NCBI RefSeq assembly: GCF_022899355.1
Contig: NZ_JALJCK010000021.1
Span: 1-64,000, forward strand
Length of the DNA stretch: 64,000 nucleotides
Direction of reading: 5' to 3'
Source of the DNA: Shinella yambaruensis
GTDB lineage: Bacteria > Pseudomonadota > Alphaproteobacteria > Rhizobiales > Rhizobiaceae
The translations under genes and the position numbers were made by a program. Every line of letters starts with the position of its first letter. Within the stretch, counting starts at the first letter, position 1. Shown here piece after piece: positions 1 through 7,604 of this stretch. A model generated the notes under the pieces. It ran no database searches. It saw nothing but the letters and a program-made list of their open reading frames with translations, and had not been told where the DNA came from.

Positions 1-115
1 AAGGCGCAAACGATCCGTCCGAGCCACCCCCTCATCCGACCCTTCGGGCCACCTTCTCCCCGCGGGGGAGAAGGGGATGTGTGGCACCGTCGAATTCCAT
101 ATGCGGTGGCCCGCC
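1..115. repeat. Type A palindromic repeat, truncated by the window edge
   Basis: This stretch is nearly identical to 6012-6120: the same run of 'cccctcatccgacccttcgg' followed by a short hairpin in 'cttctccccgcgggggagaag'. Only the right half of the element lies inside the window. The same unit occurs paired with an inverted partner at 5961-6087, 18191-18317 and 22541-22665. It is non-coding in appearance; any reading frames across it are probably accidental. Confidence 0.8.
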
Positions 116-135
116 CCGCCCGGAAATGGCGGCCG

Positions 136-885
136 TCAGCCGATGCGCGGGTCGCCGCGAAAATCCTCGCGGGAAAACCCGATCCGGCGCGGCGGGTGAT
201 CGCACAGCGCCTGCACGCCGAGCGGCGAGAGCCGGATGCGCCAGGTCTGGCGCTCCACCGGCCTTGGCGTGGCAAAGGCGGAGGCGGTGAGAAGCGCCAT
301 GTTGGCGCCGCCGGCCGGATCGCGCACCGAGCGGTAGATTATGGCGGCAAGGCCGGCCGCCCGCGCGCCGTCGGCCAGCGCCTGGCAGGCGGCGTAGTCG
401 GTCGGGTGCGTCCAGAGGGCGGCGTCCCGGTCGAGCGGCGGGACGGTGAGGTCGATCGCCGCGCCGGTCTCGACGAGGGCGGAAAAGGCGGTGTAGTCGG
501 CGGCATTGGCCGGCAGCGGCGTTGCGGGCGATTCGGCGAAGAACAGCAACCGGTAGAAGGCCATTTCGGAGAGCGCCGTCTCGACGGAAAGCCCGGCATA
601 GTAGACGCCGAGCGTGCGCCCGGCGCGGCGGAAGCGCGAGCCGTGCGGATAGACCGCACCGTAGCGGAAGGGGGTGGCGAGCAGATAGTCGAGGCCGGCG
701 CATTCCGGCGGCAGCACCGGCTTGCTCTCCTCCAGAAGATCCTCCAGCAGCGCCTGTTCGTCCAGCGTATCGACGAGCTTCAGCGTCGAGACGCGGTGCT
801 GCGCCTCGACGAAACGCCAGACGGGCCCCGAAAAGGACCGCGCCTCAGACGAGAGCGCGGCGGGCGTCCAGATAGGCAAGGACAT
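136..885 (-). CDS. RES-domain toxin, NAD+-degrading family
   Basis: This is the toxin of a RES/Xre toxin-antitoxin pair. Characterised RES toxins deplete cellular NAD+ by phosphorolysis or hydrolysis. The 249-residue protein has the usual family length and opens with the typical IWTPAALSSEA stretch. The three residues that give the domain its name are visible: Arg in GSRFRRAG, Glu in ETALSEMAF and Ser in IIYRSVRDP. The ATG at 885 lies inside the end of the antitoxin gene (41-bp overlap), which suggests translational coupling; a TTG six bases upstream is an alternative start. It lies directly downstream of its antitoxin in the same transcript. The family call is firm; NAD+ as substrate is inferred from the family. 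Confidence 0.88.
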   Translation of the reverse strand: MSLPIWTPAALSSEARSFSGPVWRFVEAQHRVSTLKLVDTLDEQALLEDLLEESKPVLPPECAGLDYLLATPFRYGAVYPHGSRFRRAGRTLGVYYAGLSVETALSEMAFYRLLFFAESPATPLPANAADYTAFSALVETGAAIDLTVPPLDRDAALWTHPTDYAACQALADGARAAGLAAIIYRSVRDPAGGANMALLTASAFATPRPVERQTWRIRLSPLGVQALCDHPPRRIGFSREDFRGDPRIG

Positions 886-1222
886 CGACAAGGCCGGAAA
901 TGGAGACGATGCGATCGACGGGGCGCGCGCCGAGCACGCTGTTGTCCGCCGTCATCCAGGCGCGGGCGACACCCTCGTCGCCGCCGGTAATGGCATCGAG
1001 CGAGCGGAAGAGGCGCACGAGCAGCACCGCCAGCTCGAACGGCTTGGTGCCGCGCTCCAGGAGCACGTCCTGCCGCTTCAGCCGCGACACGGTCGCCTCC
1101 GAGACCCCGATGACCGCCGAGAGGATGCGCGCCGTCAGCCCCAGCCGCTCCGCCGCATTGACGGCCGCCTTGGTGAGCACGGCGCCTTCGGCATTGGCGT
1201 TGATGACGGGCTTGCGCTGCAT
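845..1222 (-). CDS. MbcA/ParS/Xre antitoxin partner of the RES toxin
   Basis: The 125-residue antitoxin combines an Xre-like helix-turn-helix (around GVSEATVSRLKRQD) with the C-terminal DUF2384/MbcA-ParS toxin-binding region, which ends in the typical GLVDVLAYLDARRALV. I chose the ATG at 1222 because a strong AAAGGAG ribosome site sits 7 bases upstream; a longer frame from 1270 has no such site. The gene precedes and overlaps the toxin, the standard order for this family. By analogy it should neutralise the toxin and repress its own promoter, which would lie in the A/T-rich stretch at 1240-1290. Confidence 0.88.
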   Translation of the reverse strand: MQRKPVINANAEGAVLTKAAVNAAERLGLTARILSAVIGVSEATVSRLKRQDVLLERGTKPFELAVLLVRLFRSLDAITGGDEGVARAWMTADNSVLGARPVDRIVSISGLVDVLAYLDARRALV

Positions 1223-1292
1223 GGCACGATCTCCTTTCATGGGAAAGAATATAGCAACTCTTTTTCCCATGACAAGGGCTTGATACCCTTTC

Positions 1293-1685
1293 CTAGGCGT
1301 CCTTCATCTCGATGATCTGGATGAGGTTGCCGCAGGTATCGTCGAACACCGCCATGCGCACGGGCCCGGCATCCATCGGCGGCTGGGTGAAGGCGACGCC
1401 GAGCGACACGAGTCGCCGGTGCTCGGCATCGAGATCGTCGACCTGGAAGGAGGCGATCGGGATGCCGTCCTCGACGAGCGCCGCCTTGTAGGGTCCGACG
1501 GCCGGATGGCCGCTCGGCTCGAGCAGCAGTTCGGTGCCGTCGGGGTTTTCCGGCGAGACGACGGTCAGCCAGCGGTCTTCGCCGACGGGCACGTCATGCT
1601 TGACGCGAAAGCCCAGCACGCGCGTATAGAAATCCTCGGCCTTCGCCTGGTCGTCCACGGGAACGCTGGTGACATAGATCCGCAT
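1293..1685 (-). CDS. VOC superfamily (glyoxalase/bleomycin-resistance fold) protein
   Basis: This is a 130-residue single-domain protein with the paired beta-alpha-beta-beta-beta motifs of the VOC superfamily: an N-terminal module (DQAKAEDFYTRVLGF) and a C-terminal module ending in FDDTCGNLIQIIEM. The last motif carries the usual metal-ligand Glu position. Substrate cannot be read from sequence; homologues are often annotated as glyoxalase-like. A GGAGG site precedes the ATG at 1685. The gene starts 11 bases downstream of an ArsR-family regulator and is almost certainly co-transcribed with it, an arrangement frequent in rhizobia. An apparent longer frame that fuses it to upstream sequence is out of frame with the real ArsR gene. 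Confidence 0.85.
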   Translation of the reverse strand: MRIYVTSVPVDDQAKAEDFYTRVLGFRVKHDVPVGEDRWLTVVSPENPDGTELLLEPSGHPAVGPYKAALVEDGIPIASFQVDDLDAEHRRLVSLGVAFTQPPMDAGPVRMAVFDDTCGNLIQIIEMKDA

Positions 1686-1696
1686 GGTTTCCTCCT

Positions 1697-1987
1697 TCAG
1701 AGATGGGTTTGCAGCCACTGCCCGACGGCCGCGCGCAGCGGGCCGGCATCGAGCGTGTGCAGCTTCGTGCGCCCCGACCACTCGACGCGCACCAGCCCGG
1801 CCTTTTCCAGCATGTCGAGATGCTGGGTGATCGCCTGCCGCGACAGGGTGGCCCCGTCCTGCGCAAAGGACAGGGCGCAGATCTCGAACAGGGACTGGCG
1901 CGGCCGCTCGCGCAGGCGATCGATGATCCTGCGGCGGGTCGGATCGCCCAGGGCCTTGAAGATGCGGTCGAGGGCATCGTCGTCCAT
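1697..1987 (-). CDS. ArsR-family transcriptional regulator
   Basis: The 96-residue winged-helix protein begins with the hallmark LDRIFKALGDPTRRRIID and has a recognition helix in LSRQAITQHLDMLEKAGLV. No CxC metal-binding pair is present, so it belongs to the non-metal branch often called SdpR/YgaV-like rather than arsenic sensors. It leads a two-gene operon with the VOC protein. A perfect 7-bp inverted repeat at 1998-2017, 11 bases before its ATG, is a likely self-regulatory operator. Confidence 0.87.
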   Translation of the reverse strand: MDDDALDRIFKALGDPTRRRIIDRLRERPRQSLFEICALSFAQDGATLSRQAITQHLDMLEKAGLVRVEWSGRTKLHTLDAGPLRAAVGQWLQTHL

Positions 1988-1997
1988 GGCGAAGAAT

Positions 1998-2017
1998 ATG
2001 CAATAAAATCATTGCAT
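1998..2017. promoter_or_regulatory. Candidate ArsR operator, inverted repeat
   Basis: ATGCAAT (1998-2004) and ATTGCAT (2011-2017) form a perfect 7-bp inverted repeat around a 6-base AT-rich spacer. It sits directly ahead of the arsR-like start codon, where a self-regulated promoter would be. Binding by this regulator is an inference from position and symmetry. Confidence 0.55.
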
Positions 2018-2044
2018 GTCAAGGCGGCGCCCCGCGCGCACGAC

Positions 2045-2078
2045 AAAAGGCCCGGAGGCTGGGCTCCGGGCCTTTCGC
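2045..2078 (-). terminator. Intrinsic terminator of the small secreted-protein gene
   Basis: A 12-bp GC-rich stem (2046-2057 with 2064-2075) closes a short loop. On the minus strand it is followed by TTTT. It lies 24 bases past the stop codon at 2102. Confidence 0.75.
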
Positions 2079-2101
2079 TCAAAGGTCTGTGCCGGGGATG
2101 T

Positions 2102-2278
2102 CTACTTGCAGACCTTGATCTTCTTGATGACGACATTGCCGTAGTAGTCGTAGGCCTTGACCTTCTTGATGAAGCAGTGCGGCTTGTAGCCGTAGCTGTA
2201 GTAGCCGGCCTGCGAGGGGGCGGCGAAGGAGATGGCGGCAACGGCGGCGATGGCGGCGGAAACGATGATCTTGCGCAT
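2102..2278 (-). CDS. Small secreted protein of unknown function
   Basis: The 58-residue protein starts with a clear Sec signal peptide (MRKIIVSAAIAAVAAISFAA, cleavage likely after PSQA). It leaves a mature peptide of about 34 residues that is rich in Tyr and Lys, with two cysteines (in PHCFIKK and the terminal KVCK) that could form one disulfide. An AGGAGA site precedes the ATG at 2278, and an intrinsic terminator follows the gene, so it is probably a single-gene unit. Similar short secreted proteins are common hypothetical genes in rhizobia. I do not recognise a function. Confidence 0.75.
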   Translation of the reverse strand: MRKIIVSAAIAAVAAISFAAPSQAGYYSYGYKPHCFIKKVKAYDYYGNVVIKKIKVCK

Positions 2279-2377
2279 GGGGTCTCTCCTGATCTCTCTT
2301 TGGGGATGAGCCTCTCTCATCCGGTGATCAGAAGGTCTCACATCCCCCCGCCCCGCGCTGTTCCGCATGGAACACGA

Positions 2378-2413
2378 AAAGGCCGCCCGGAGGAATTTCC
2401 GGACGGCCTTCTT
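2378..2413 (-). terminator. Intrinsic terminator of ohr
   Basis: A GC-rich hairpin (AAGGCCG..CCGG paired with CCGG..CGGCCTT) is followed on the minus strand by TTTT. It lies 18 bases after the ohr stop codon. Confidence 0.75.
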
Positions 2414-2430
2414 TCGATCTGCCGGCCTAG

Positions 2431-2853
2431 TCAGGCGACGGTGGTCTTGACGTCGAGATTGCCGCGGGTGGCGTGGCTGTAGGGGCACACGACATGCGCC
2501 TTCTTGACGAGGTCCTCGACCACGGCCTTGTCGACGCCGGGCACGGAGACTTCGAGCGAGGCCTCGAGGCCGAAGCCGCCGCCATCCTCGCGCGGGCCGA
2601 TGCCGACGGTCGCCGTGACCTTGGCGTCATCGGGGATCTTCACCTTTTCCTTGCCGGCGACGAACTTCAGCGCGCCGAGAAAGCAGGCCGAATAGCCGAC
2701 GGCGAACAGCTTTTCCGGGTTGGCGCCGGCCGCGCCGTCGCCGCCGAGCTCCTTCGGCACGGTGAGCGTGACGTCGACGGTGCCGTCCTCGGTTGCGCCA
2801 TGGCCGGCGCGGCCGCCGGTTGCGGATGCCTTGGTTCTGTAGAGAATGGGCAT
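2431..2853 (-). CDS. ohr: Organic hydroperoxide resistance protein Ohr
   Basis: Ohr is a thiol peroxidase that reduces organic and fatty-acid hydroperoxides using lipoylated proteins as reductant. The 140-residue protein has the family length and fold, with the reactive cysteine C57 in GYSACFLGAL and the resolving cysteine C123 in HVVCPYSHATRGN. The conserved opening MPILYRTKASATGGRAG and a GGAGA site support the ATG at 2853. It is transcribed divergently from ohrR, and both promoters meet at the palindrome at 2898-2929, so expression should be derepressed when OhrR is oxidised. Confidence 0.95.
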   Translation of the reverse strand: MPILYRTKASATGGRAGHGATEDGTVDVTLTVPKELGGDGAAGANPEKLFAVGYSACFLGALKFVAGKEKVKIPDDAKVTATVGIGPREDGGGFGLEASLEVSVPGVDKAVVEDLVKKAHVVCPYSHATRGNLDVKTTVA

Positions 2854-2897
2854 GGATGTCTCCTTCCTGGTTTCGTTGGCGATGGATTCTAGATAGC

Positions 2898-2929
2898 GCA
2901 AAATTATATTGCGCGCAATATAATTTTGC
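2898..2929. promoter_or_regulatory. OhrR operator: 32-bp perfect palindrome with divergent -10 boxes
   Basis: The two 16-base arms (2898-2913 and 2914-2929) are exact reverse complements with no spacer. A TATAAT reads rightward at 2919-2924 and leftward at 2903-2908, so the -10 elements of ohrR and ohr are both inside the palindrome. A further 10-bp palindrome, AATTGCAATT, lies at 2931-2940. Repression by OhrR is inferred from gene context and is well established for this regulator family. Confidence 0.8.
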
Positions 2930-2966
2930 AAATTGCAATTTCGGCCATTTGTGCGACAATGGCAGC

Positions 2967-3458
2967 ATGACCGACAAACGTGACGAAGCTGAGACGGACG
3001 ATATCCCGGCGGGCATGCTGGCGCTGGACCAGCAGCTCTGTTTCGCCGTCTATTCGGCCGCCCATGCGCTGAACCGCACCTACAAGCCCCTGCTCGATCC
3101 CTATGGCCTCACCTATCCGCAATATATCGTGCTGATGACGCTGTGGGAGGAGGACGGGCGCACGGTGAAGGCGCTGGGCATGACGCTGGGCCTCGATTCC
3201 GGCACGCTCTCCCCCCTCCTCAAGCGGCTGGAGGCGGCCGGCTACATCCACCGCGCCCGCGACAGGAGCGACGAGCGCCAGGTCCTCGTCACGCTCACCG
3301 GCAAGGGCCATGCGATGAAGCGCGAGGCCGTGGGTATCCGCCGGCAGATCGGCAAGGCGACCGGCTGCTCGCTGGAGGCCCTGCAGACCCTGACGGCCGA
3401 CCTGCAGGCCCTGACCGGCCGGCTCGATGCCGGCGCCGCGCAGGACGACGCCGCCTGA
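2967..3458 (+). CDS. ohrR: OhrR, peroxide-sensing MarR-family repressor
   Basis: This 163-residue MarR-type winged-helix protein carries the OhrR signature LDQQLCFAVYSA, in which C25 is the peroxide-sensing cysteine. A second cysteine, C134 (ATGCSLEAL), is placed to form a disulfide, which makes this a 2-Cys OhrR of the Xanthomonas type. The DNA-binding wing is in RARDRSDERQVLVTLT. It is divergent from ohr, with the shared operator between them, so it should repress both genes until organic peroxide oxidises C25. Confidence 0.94.
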   Translation: MTDKRDEAETDDIPAGMLALDQQLCFAVYSAAHALNRTYKPLLDPYGLTYPQYIVLMTLWEEDGRTVKALGMTLGLDSGTLSPLLKRLEAAGYIHRARDRSDERQVLVTLTGKGHAMKREAVGIRRQIGKATGCSLEALQTLTADLQALTGRLDAGAAQDDAA

Positions 3459-3554
3459 AAAGCGGGATTTTACCGGGTCCTCCCCTTGCGGGACCTGTTC
3501 GCGATTCAACCTTCGCGCTAAAGTGCGCGCGGGCGAGCCGCGAAGGGGGCATTC

Positions 3555-5474
3555 TTGAATCCTGCATGGTCCTGGCTGAGGGCGAACACCGCCGCAAGCC
3601 TCTGGTGCATCGCCGTCGGCCTTTCCATGATGGCGCTCTGGCTGGCCGAGCCGGCGGGCCTTGCCGAGCGCCATCCTTGGCTGTTCGGCATGAAGTTCAA
3701 TGCCGCGCTCGCCTTCGTCGTCATCGGCACGGCGCTCGGCCTTGCCGCGCGCGGCCATGCGCGCCTGCCGGCGCTGATGATGGCGCCGGTCTTCCTCTAC
3801 GGCGCGCTCGCGCTCTCCCAGCACCTTTTCGGCATCGATGCCGGCATCGACACGCTGCTCCACACGCCCTTCGTCGATATCGGCACCAGCCTGCCGGGGC
3901 GGATCGCGCCCAACACGGCGCTCTGCCTGATGCTGCTCAGCCTGGCGCTGGCGCTGCGCGCGCTCACCGGAAGGAACAGCGCGGTGCAGGTGGCGTTCGG
4001 CTTCGTCACCGTCATCATCGCGGCGGCCGCGCTGATCGGCTACGCGATCGCGCTGGATTTCGCCCATGACTGGATCCGCTTCACGCGCATGTCGTTCCAG
4101 AGCGCCAGCTGTTTCGTCGCCGTCGGCATCGCGCTCATCTTCACCGGCACGGAGGCGACCGGCTTCCACCGGGTGACGCTTGCCGGCGTGCTCGGCCTTG
4201 CCACCTATCTGCTGCTGCTCGCCATGAGCTACTACGAGCTGGCGCGCTACGAAGCCGCGTTCGGCATCACCTTCTCGAACAGCGATGCCGGCGCCCGCTC
4301 GACGCTCTCCTCGCTGGTGCTGATCTCGGGCGTCCTCTACGGCGCCCTCGTCGCCCATCTCTATGTCTCCTCCCGCCGCACGCGCCGCATGGCGGCGGAC
4401 CTTGCCGAAAGCCGCGCCCGGCTCACCGCCATCATCGACAATGCCGTGGACGGCATCGTCACCATCGACGACCGCGGCATCATCCTGTCGGCCAATCCCG
4501 CCTGCACGCGCATCTTCGGCTTCACGCCGGAGGAGATGGTGGGCCGCAACGTCAGGATCCTGATGCCGGAGCCCTATCACAGCGAGCACGACCGCTATAT
4601 CGCCAACTACAAGCGCAGCGGCGAGGCGAAGGTCATCGGCATCGGCCGCGAGGTGGAGGGCCGGAGCAAGGACGGCTCGGTCTTCCCGCTCGACCTTGCC
4701 GTCGCCAAGCTGGAGCTCGACGGCACGGTCATCTACAGCGGCATCGTGCGCGACATTTCCGAGCGCAAGGCGAGCGAGCAGGCGCTGATCGACGCCAATG
4801 CCGAGCTGGAGGAATTCGCCTACCGCACCTCGCACGACCTGCGCTCGCCGATCGCCTCCTCGCTCGGCCTCCTCACCATCTCCAAGGACATGCTGGCGGA
4901 AGGCGAGCTCACCGCGCTCGGCCAGACGCTGCAGCGCATGGAGCAGAATTTCCGCCGGCTCGACCACCTGATCCAGAACATCATCACCATCACCCGCAAC
5001 CGGCTGATGGAGGAGGAGGCACGGCCCATCGCGCTGCGGGCGCTGATTTCAGAGGCGATCGACGCGCTCTCGCATTTCGAGGATTCCAAGCGGATCCGCA
5101 TCGAAAATCATGTGCCGGCGGAATTGACAATCGTCAGCAAGCCGTCGAAATTCCAGGTCATCGTCGGCAACATGCTCTCCAACGCGGTCAAATATCACGA
5201 TCCGAAGGAGGCGGAGCCGGCGATCGACATCCGCGCCTTCCGCTATGCCGGCAAGCTGCGGCTGTCGGTGGAAGACAACGGCCTGGGCGTTCCGCCCGCA
5301 AGCCGCCATTTGTTGTTCAAGATGTTCAAACGGCTGCACCCGAACCGGTCCTTCGGCAGCGGGCTCGGCCTCTACATATTGAGAAAGAGCGCGGAAGCCC
5401 TCGGCGGCACGGCGCTCTATGAAGCTAGAGATAAGGGCAGCCGGTTCATCATAGAACTGCCCGACGGGGATTGA
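3555..5474 (+). CDS. Membrane histidine kinase with FixL-like PAS domain
   Basis: The 639-residue sensor kinase has seven or eight hydrophobic segments in residues 15-270, a PAS domain at about 285-400, a short coiled-coil linker, and a HisKA/HATPase core. H427 in SHDLRSP is the phospho-acceptor; the ATP lid is seen in VEDNGLGVP and GSGLGLYI. The PAS domain closely resembles heme-binding FixL: H345 in HSEHDRY matches the heme-ligand His, and R365, exactly 20 residues later in IGIGREV, matches the oxygen-sensing Arg. The start is TTG behind an AGGGGG site. The response-regulator gene begins 2 bases after its stop codon. Kinase function is certain; heme binding is inferred. Confidence 0.9.
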   Translation: MNPAWSWLRANTAASLWCIAVGLSMMALWLAEPAGLAERHPWLFGMKFNAALAFVVIGTALGLAARGHARLPALMMAPVFLYGALALSQHLFGIDAGIDTLLHTPFVDIGTSLPGRIAPNTALCLMLLSLALALRALTGRNSAVQVAFGFVTVIIAAAALIGYAIALDFAHDWIRFTRMSFQSASCFVAVGIALIFTGTEATGFHRVTLAGVLGLATYLLLLAMSYYELARYEAAFGITFSNSDAGARSTLSSLVLISGVLYGALVAHLYVSSRRTRRMAADLAESRARLTAIIDNAVDGIVTIDDRGIILSANPACTRIFGFTPEEMVGRNVRILMPEPYHSEHDRYIANYKRSGEAKVIGIGREVEGRSKDGSVFPLDLAVAKLELDGTVIYSGIVRDISERKASEQALIDANAELEEFAYRTSHDLRSPIASSLGLLTISKDMLAEGELTALGQTLQRMEQNFRRLDHLIQNIITITRNRLMEEEARPIALRALISEAIDALSHFEDSKRIRIENHVPAELTIVSKPSKFQVIVGNMLSNAVKYHDPKEAEPAIDIRAFRYAGKLRLSVEDNGLGVPPASRHLLFKMFKRLHPNRSFGSGLGLYILRKSAEALGGTALYEARDKGSRFIIELPDGD

Positions 5475-5476
5475 CC

Positions 5477-5854
5477 ATGACTATCCAATCGATCCTGGTC
5501 GTCGACGACGACGAGAACGACCAGTTCATCTGTGAATACACCATCCGCAAATACGATCCGTCGATCCGCATCATCAAGGCATTCGACGGCTCGGAAGCGC
5601 TCGACATCCTGCACCGCGAGACGCCCGACGCCATCATCCTCGACATCAACATGCCCGTCATGAACGGCTTCGAATTCCTCGACCGCTATGCCGAGGAATT
5701 CGAGGTGCACGCCCCCGTCGTCGCCATGCTGACCAGCTCCCATCTCGGCAAGGACCGCGAGCGGGCGATGCAGTACAGCTTCGTGAAGAGCTATTTCGAA
5801 AAGCCCCTGCAGTCCGACCACCTGCGCCTCATGACGGAATTGCTCGACGAATAG
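5477..5854 (+). CDS. Single-domain response regulator
   Basis: The 125-residue CheY-like receiver has acidic residues D10-D12, phospho-acceptor D56 in ILDINMP, the conserved T86/S87 and K109. It has no output domain. It resembles the Rcp1-like receivers that pair with phytochrome or PAS kinases. The ATG lies 2 bases after the kinase stop codon, so the two are translationally coupled and should form a two-component pair; it may pass phosphate on to another protein or act by protein contact. Confidence 0.9.
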   Translation: MTIQSILVVDDDENDQFICEYTIRKYDPSIRIIKAFDGSEALDILHRETPDAIILDINMPVMNGFEFLDRYAEEFEVHAPVVAMLTSSHLGKDRERAMQYSFVKSYFEKPLQSDHLRLMTELLDE

Positions 5855-5960
5855 TCGCGGGATGGATTGACGCGTGTCCGGCGAAAATCCCCTCTGGCCT
5901 GCGAGCCGCGCCCCCTCAAGGGCAGAGCGAGCGCCCATGGAAGGAAACCGTTGCTTCCTC

Positions 5961-6087
5961 CCCTTCTCCCCCGCGGGGAGAAGGTGCCGGCAGGCGGATG
6001 AGGGGGATGGCGAAGGCGCAAACGATCCGCATGAGCCACCCCCTCATCCGACCCTTCGGGCCACCTTCTCCCCGCGGGGGAGAAGGG
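5961..6087. repeat. Type A repeat element, complete inverted pair
   Basis: This 127-bp element has two arms in opposite orientation. Each arm holds a short CCTTCTCC...GGAGAAGG hairpin plus a copy of the 'ggatgaggggg' motif, joined by a centre containing 'aaggcgcaaacgatcc'. The rest of the 429-bp gap between the response regulator and the MFS gene shows no credible gene apart from the tandem repeat at 6114-6157. Confidence 0.85.
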
Positions 6088-6113
6088 GATGTGCGGCACC
6101 GTCGGACCCCATA

Positions 6114-6157
6114 TGCAATGGCCTTGCCCTCTGCATGCAATGGCCTTGCCCTCTGCG
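6114..6157. repeat. Tandem 22-bp direct repeat
   Basis: Two adjacent 22-bp copies (TGCAATGGCC...) differ only in the last base. They lie immediately beside the type A element and look like a local duplication, for example by slippage. No function is apparent. Confidence 0.85.
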
Positions 6158-6283
6158 GGGCGAGCCCCGCAGGCCAGGGGAGAGCAACGGAGGAAGCCCC
6201 CGCAACCACCACACTCCCCCACAATTTAGCCCCCGTCCCGCTTTCTCTCTCCCTTTCGGAAAATCCTTCGCCATAGTGGCCGC

Positions 6284-7519
6284 ATGTCCACGATTCGCCC
6301 CCTGATTCCCCTTCTCGTCACCGCAGGCATCCTGATCGGCGGGAACGGGCTGCAGGGCACGTTCATCGCGCTGCGCGCCTCGCAGGAGGGGTTCTCCACC
6401 GCGGTGATCGGCATCGTCGGCGCGGGGTATTCCGTCGGCTTTGCCATCGGCTGCATCTACGTGACGCGCTTCCTGCGCGCGATCGGCCATATCCGCACCT
6501 TCTCCGCCATGGCGGCGATCGCCTCGGCCTCCGCCATCGCCATGGTGCTGGTCATCGATCCCGTCTTCTGGTTCGCCATGCGGCTCGTCGCCGGCATCTG
6601 CTTCGCCAGCCTCTTCGCCACCGTCGAAAGCTGGCTGAACGCCGCCGTCACCAATGCCAACCGGGCGCGCACGCTCTCCGTCTACCGCGTCGTCGACCTC
6701 GGCTCGGTCACCGCGGCGCAATATCTCATTCCCGGCATCGGCATCGGCGGCTTCGAGCTGTTCGCCATCGTCGCCATGGCGCTGTCGCTGTCGCTGGTGC
6801 CGATCTCGCTGGCCGACCGCTCCAGCCCGACGGTGCCGGAAGCCATCCGCTTCGATATCCCGAAGCTCTGGAACATCTCGCCGCTGGCAACCGTCGGCTG
6901 CATCGTCGTCGGCCTCACCAATGCCGCCTTCCGCAATCTCGGGCCGATCTACGCCCACGACATCGGCCTTTCGGTGACGGCGATCGCCAGCTTCATGAGC
7001 GCCGGCATCGTCGGCGGCGTGGTGCTGCAATATCCGCTCGGCCTTTATTCCGACCGGCTCGACCGGCGGCTGATCATCCTCGTCGCCACGCTCGGCTCGG
7101 CGCTCGCCGCACTCTACCTCGCCTTCTTCGCCGGCGGCAACGAGGTGAGGAACCTCGTCGGCATCTTCATCTTCGGCGCCTTCGCCATGCCGCTCTATTC
7201 GCTCTGCTCGGCCCATGCCAACGACCATGCCGGCGAAGGCGAGCATGCGCTGGTCTCCGCCGGCATGCTGTTCTTCTGGTCCTGCGGGGCGATCATCGGC
7301 CCGCTCTTCGCCTCGGTGCTGCTGCAGTTCTTCGGCCCGCAGGCGCTGTTCCTCTACACCGCCGTCATCCTCGTGTCCTTCATGGCCTATACGGCGCTGC
7401 GGATGAGCGCCCGCGCCGCGGTGCCCGCCGGGAAACGGCGCAGCCGCTTCCGCAACCTCCTGCGCACCTCCTTCTTCTTCAACAAGCTCGCCGACAAGGA
7501 CCGCAACGGCGATCCCTGA
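6284..7519 (+). CDS. MFS transporter
   Basis: The 411-residue major facilitator protein has about twelve hydrophobic segments and the inter-helix charged loop YSDRLDRR between helices 8 and 9. The charged C-terminal tail, RRSRFRNLLRTS, is cytoplasmic. It resembles the YcaD/UMF-type MFS permeases that are common in rhizobia; substrate is unknown. It stands alone, with the multicopper oxidase gene 85 bases downstream and a repeat region upstream, so linkage to neighbours is uncertain. The ATG at 6284 fits the start of the first helix, although the ribosome site is weak. Confidence 0.85.
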   Translation: MSTIRPLIPLLVTAGILIGGNGLQGTFIALRASQEGFSTAVIGIVGAGYSVGFAIGCIYVTRFLRAIGHIRTFSAMAAIASASAIAMVLVIDPVFWFAMRLVAGICFASLFATVESWLNAAVTNANRARTLSVYRVVDLGSVTAAQYLIPGIGIGGFELFAIVAMALSLSLVPISLADRSSPTVPEAIRFDIPKLWNISPLATVGCIVVGLTNAAFRNLGPIYAHDIGLSVTAIASFMSAGIVGGVVLQYPLGLYSDRLDRRLIILVATLGSALAALYLAFFAGGNEVRNLVGIFIFGAFAMPLYSLCSAHANDHAGEGEHALVSAGMLFFWSCGAIIGPLFASVLLQFFGPQALFLYTAVILVSFMAYTALRMSARAAVPAGKRRSRFRNLLRTSFFFNKLADKDRNGDP

Positions 7520-7604
7520 GCCTGCGGCAATCTGGTCGGGCGTCGCTTATTGCTGAGACTCTCTCTCAGGTTTAGAAGCGGATGGACGCACCGGAGGGAC
7601 CGCC

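Noticed and set aside
1293-2012. A long frame joining the ArsR and VOC genes as one protein
   Set aside because: The upstream part is out of frame with the true ArsR gene, and the VOC gene has its own ribosome site at 1685.
2904-4967. A 687-residue minus-strand open frame opposite the histidine kinase
   Set aside because: Its composition is rich in Arg, Ala, Glu and His without any fold, and it is the shadow of a well-supported kinase gene. Similar long frames at 25225-28095 and 28327-31161 were rejected for the same reason.
5855-6283. A small gene upstream of the MFS transporter
   Set aside because: All frames there run through the type A and tandem repeats and lack ribosome sites.
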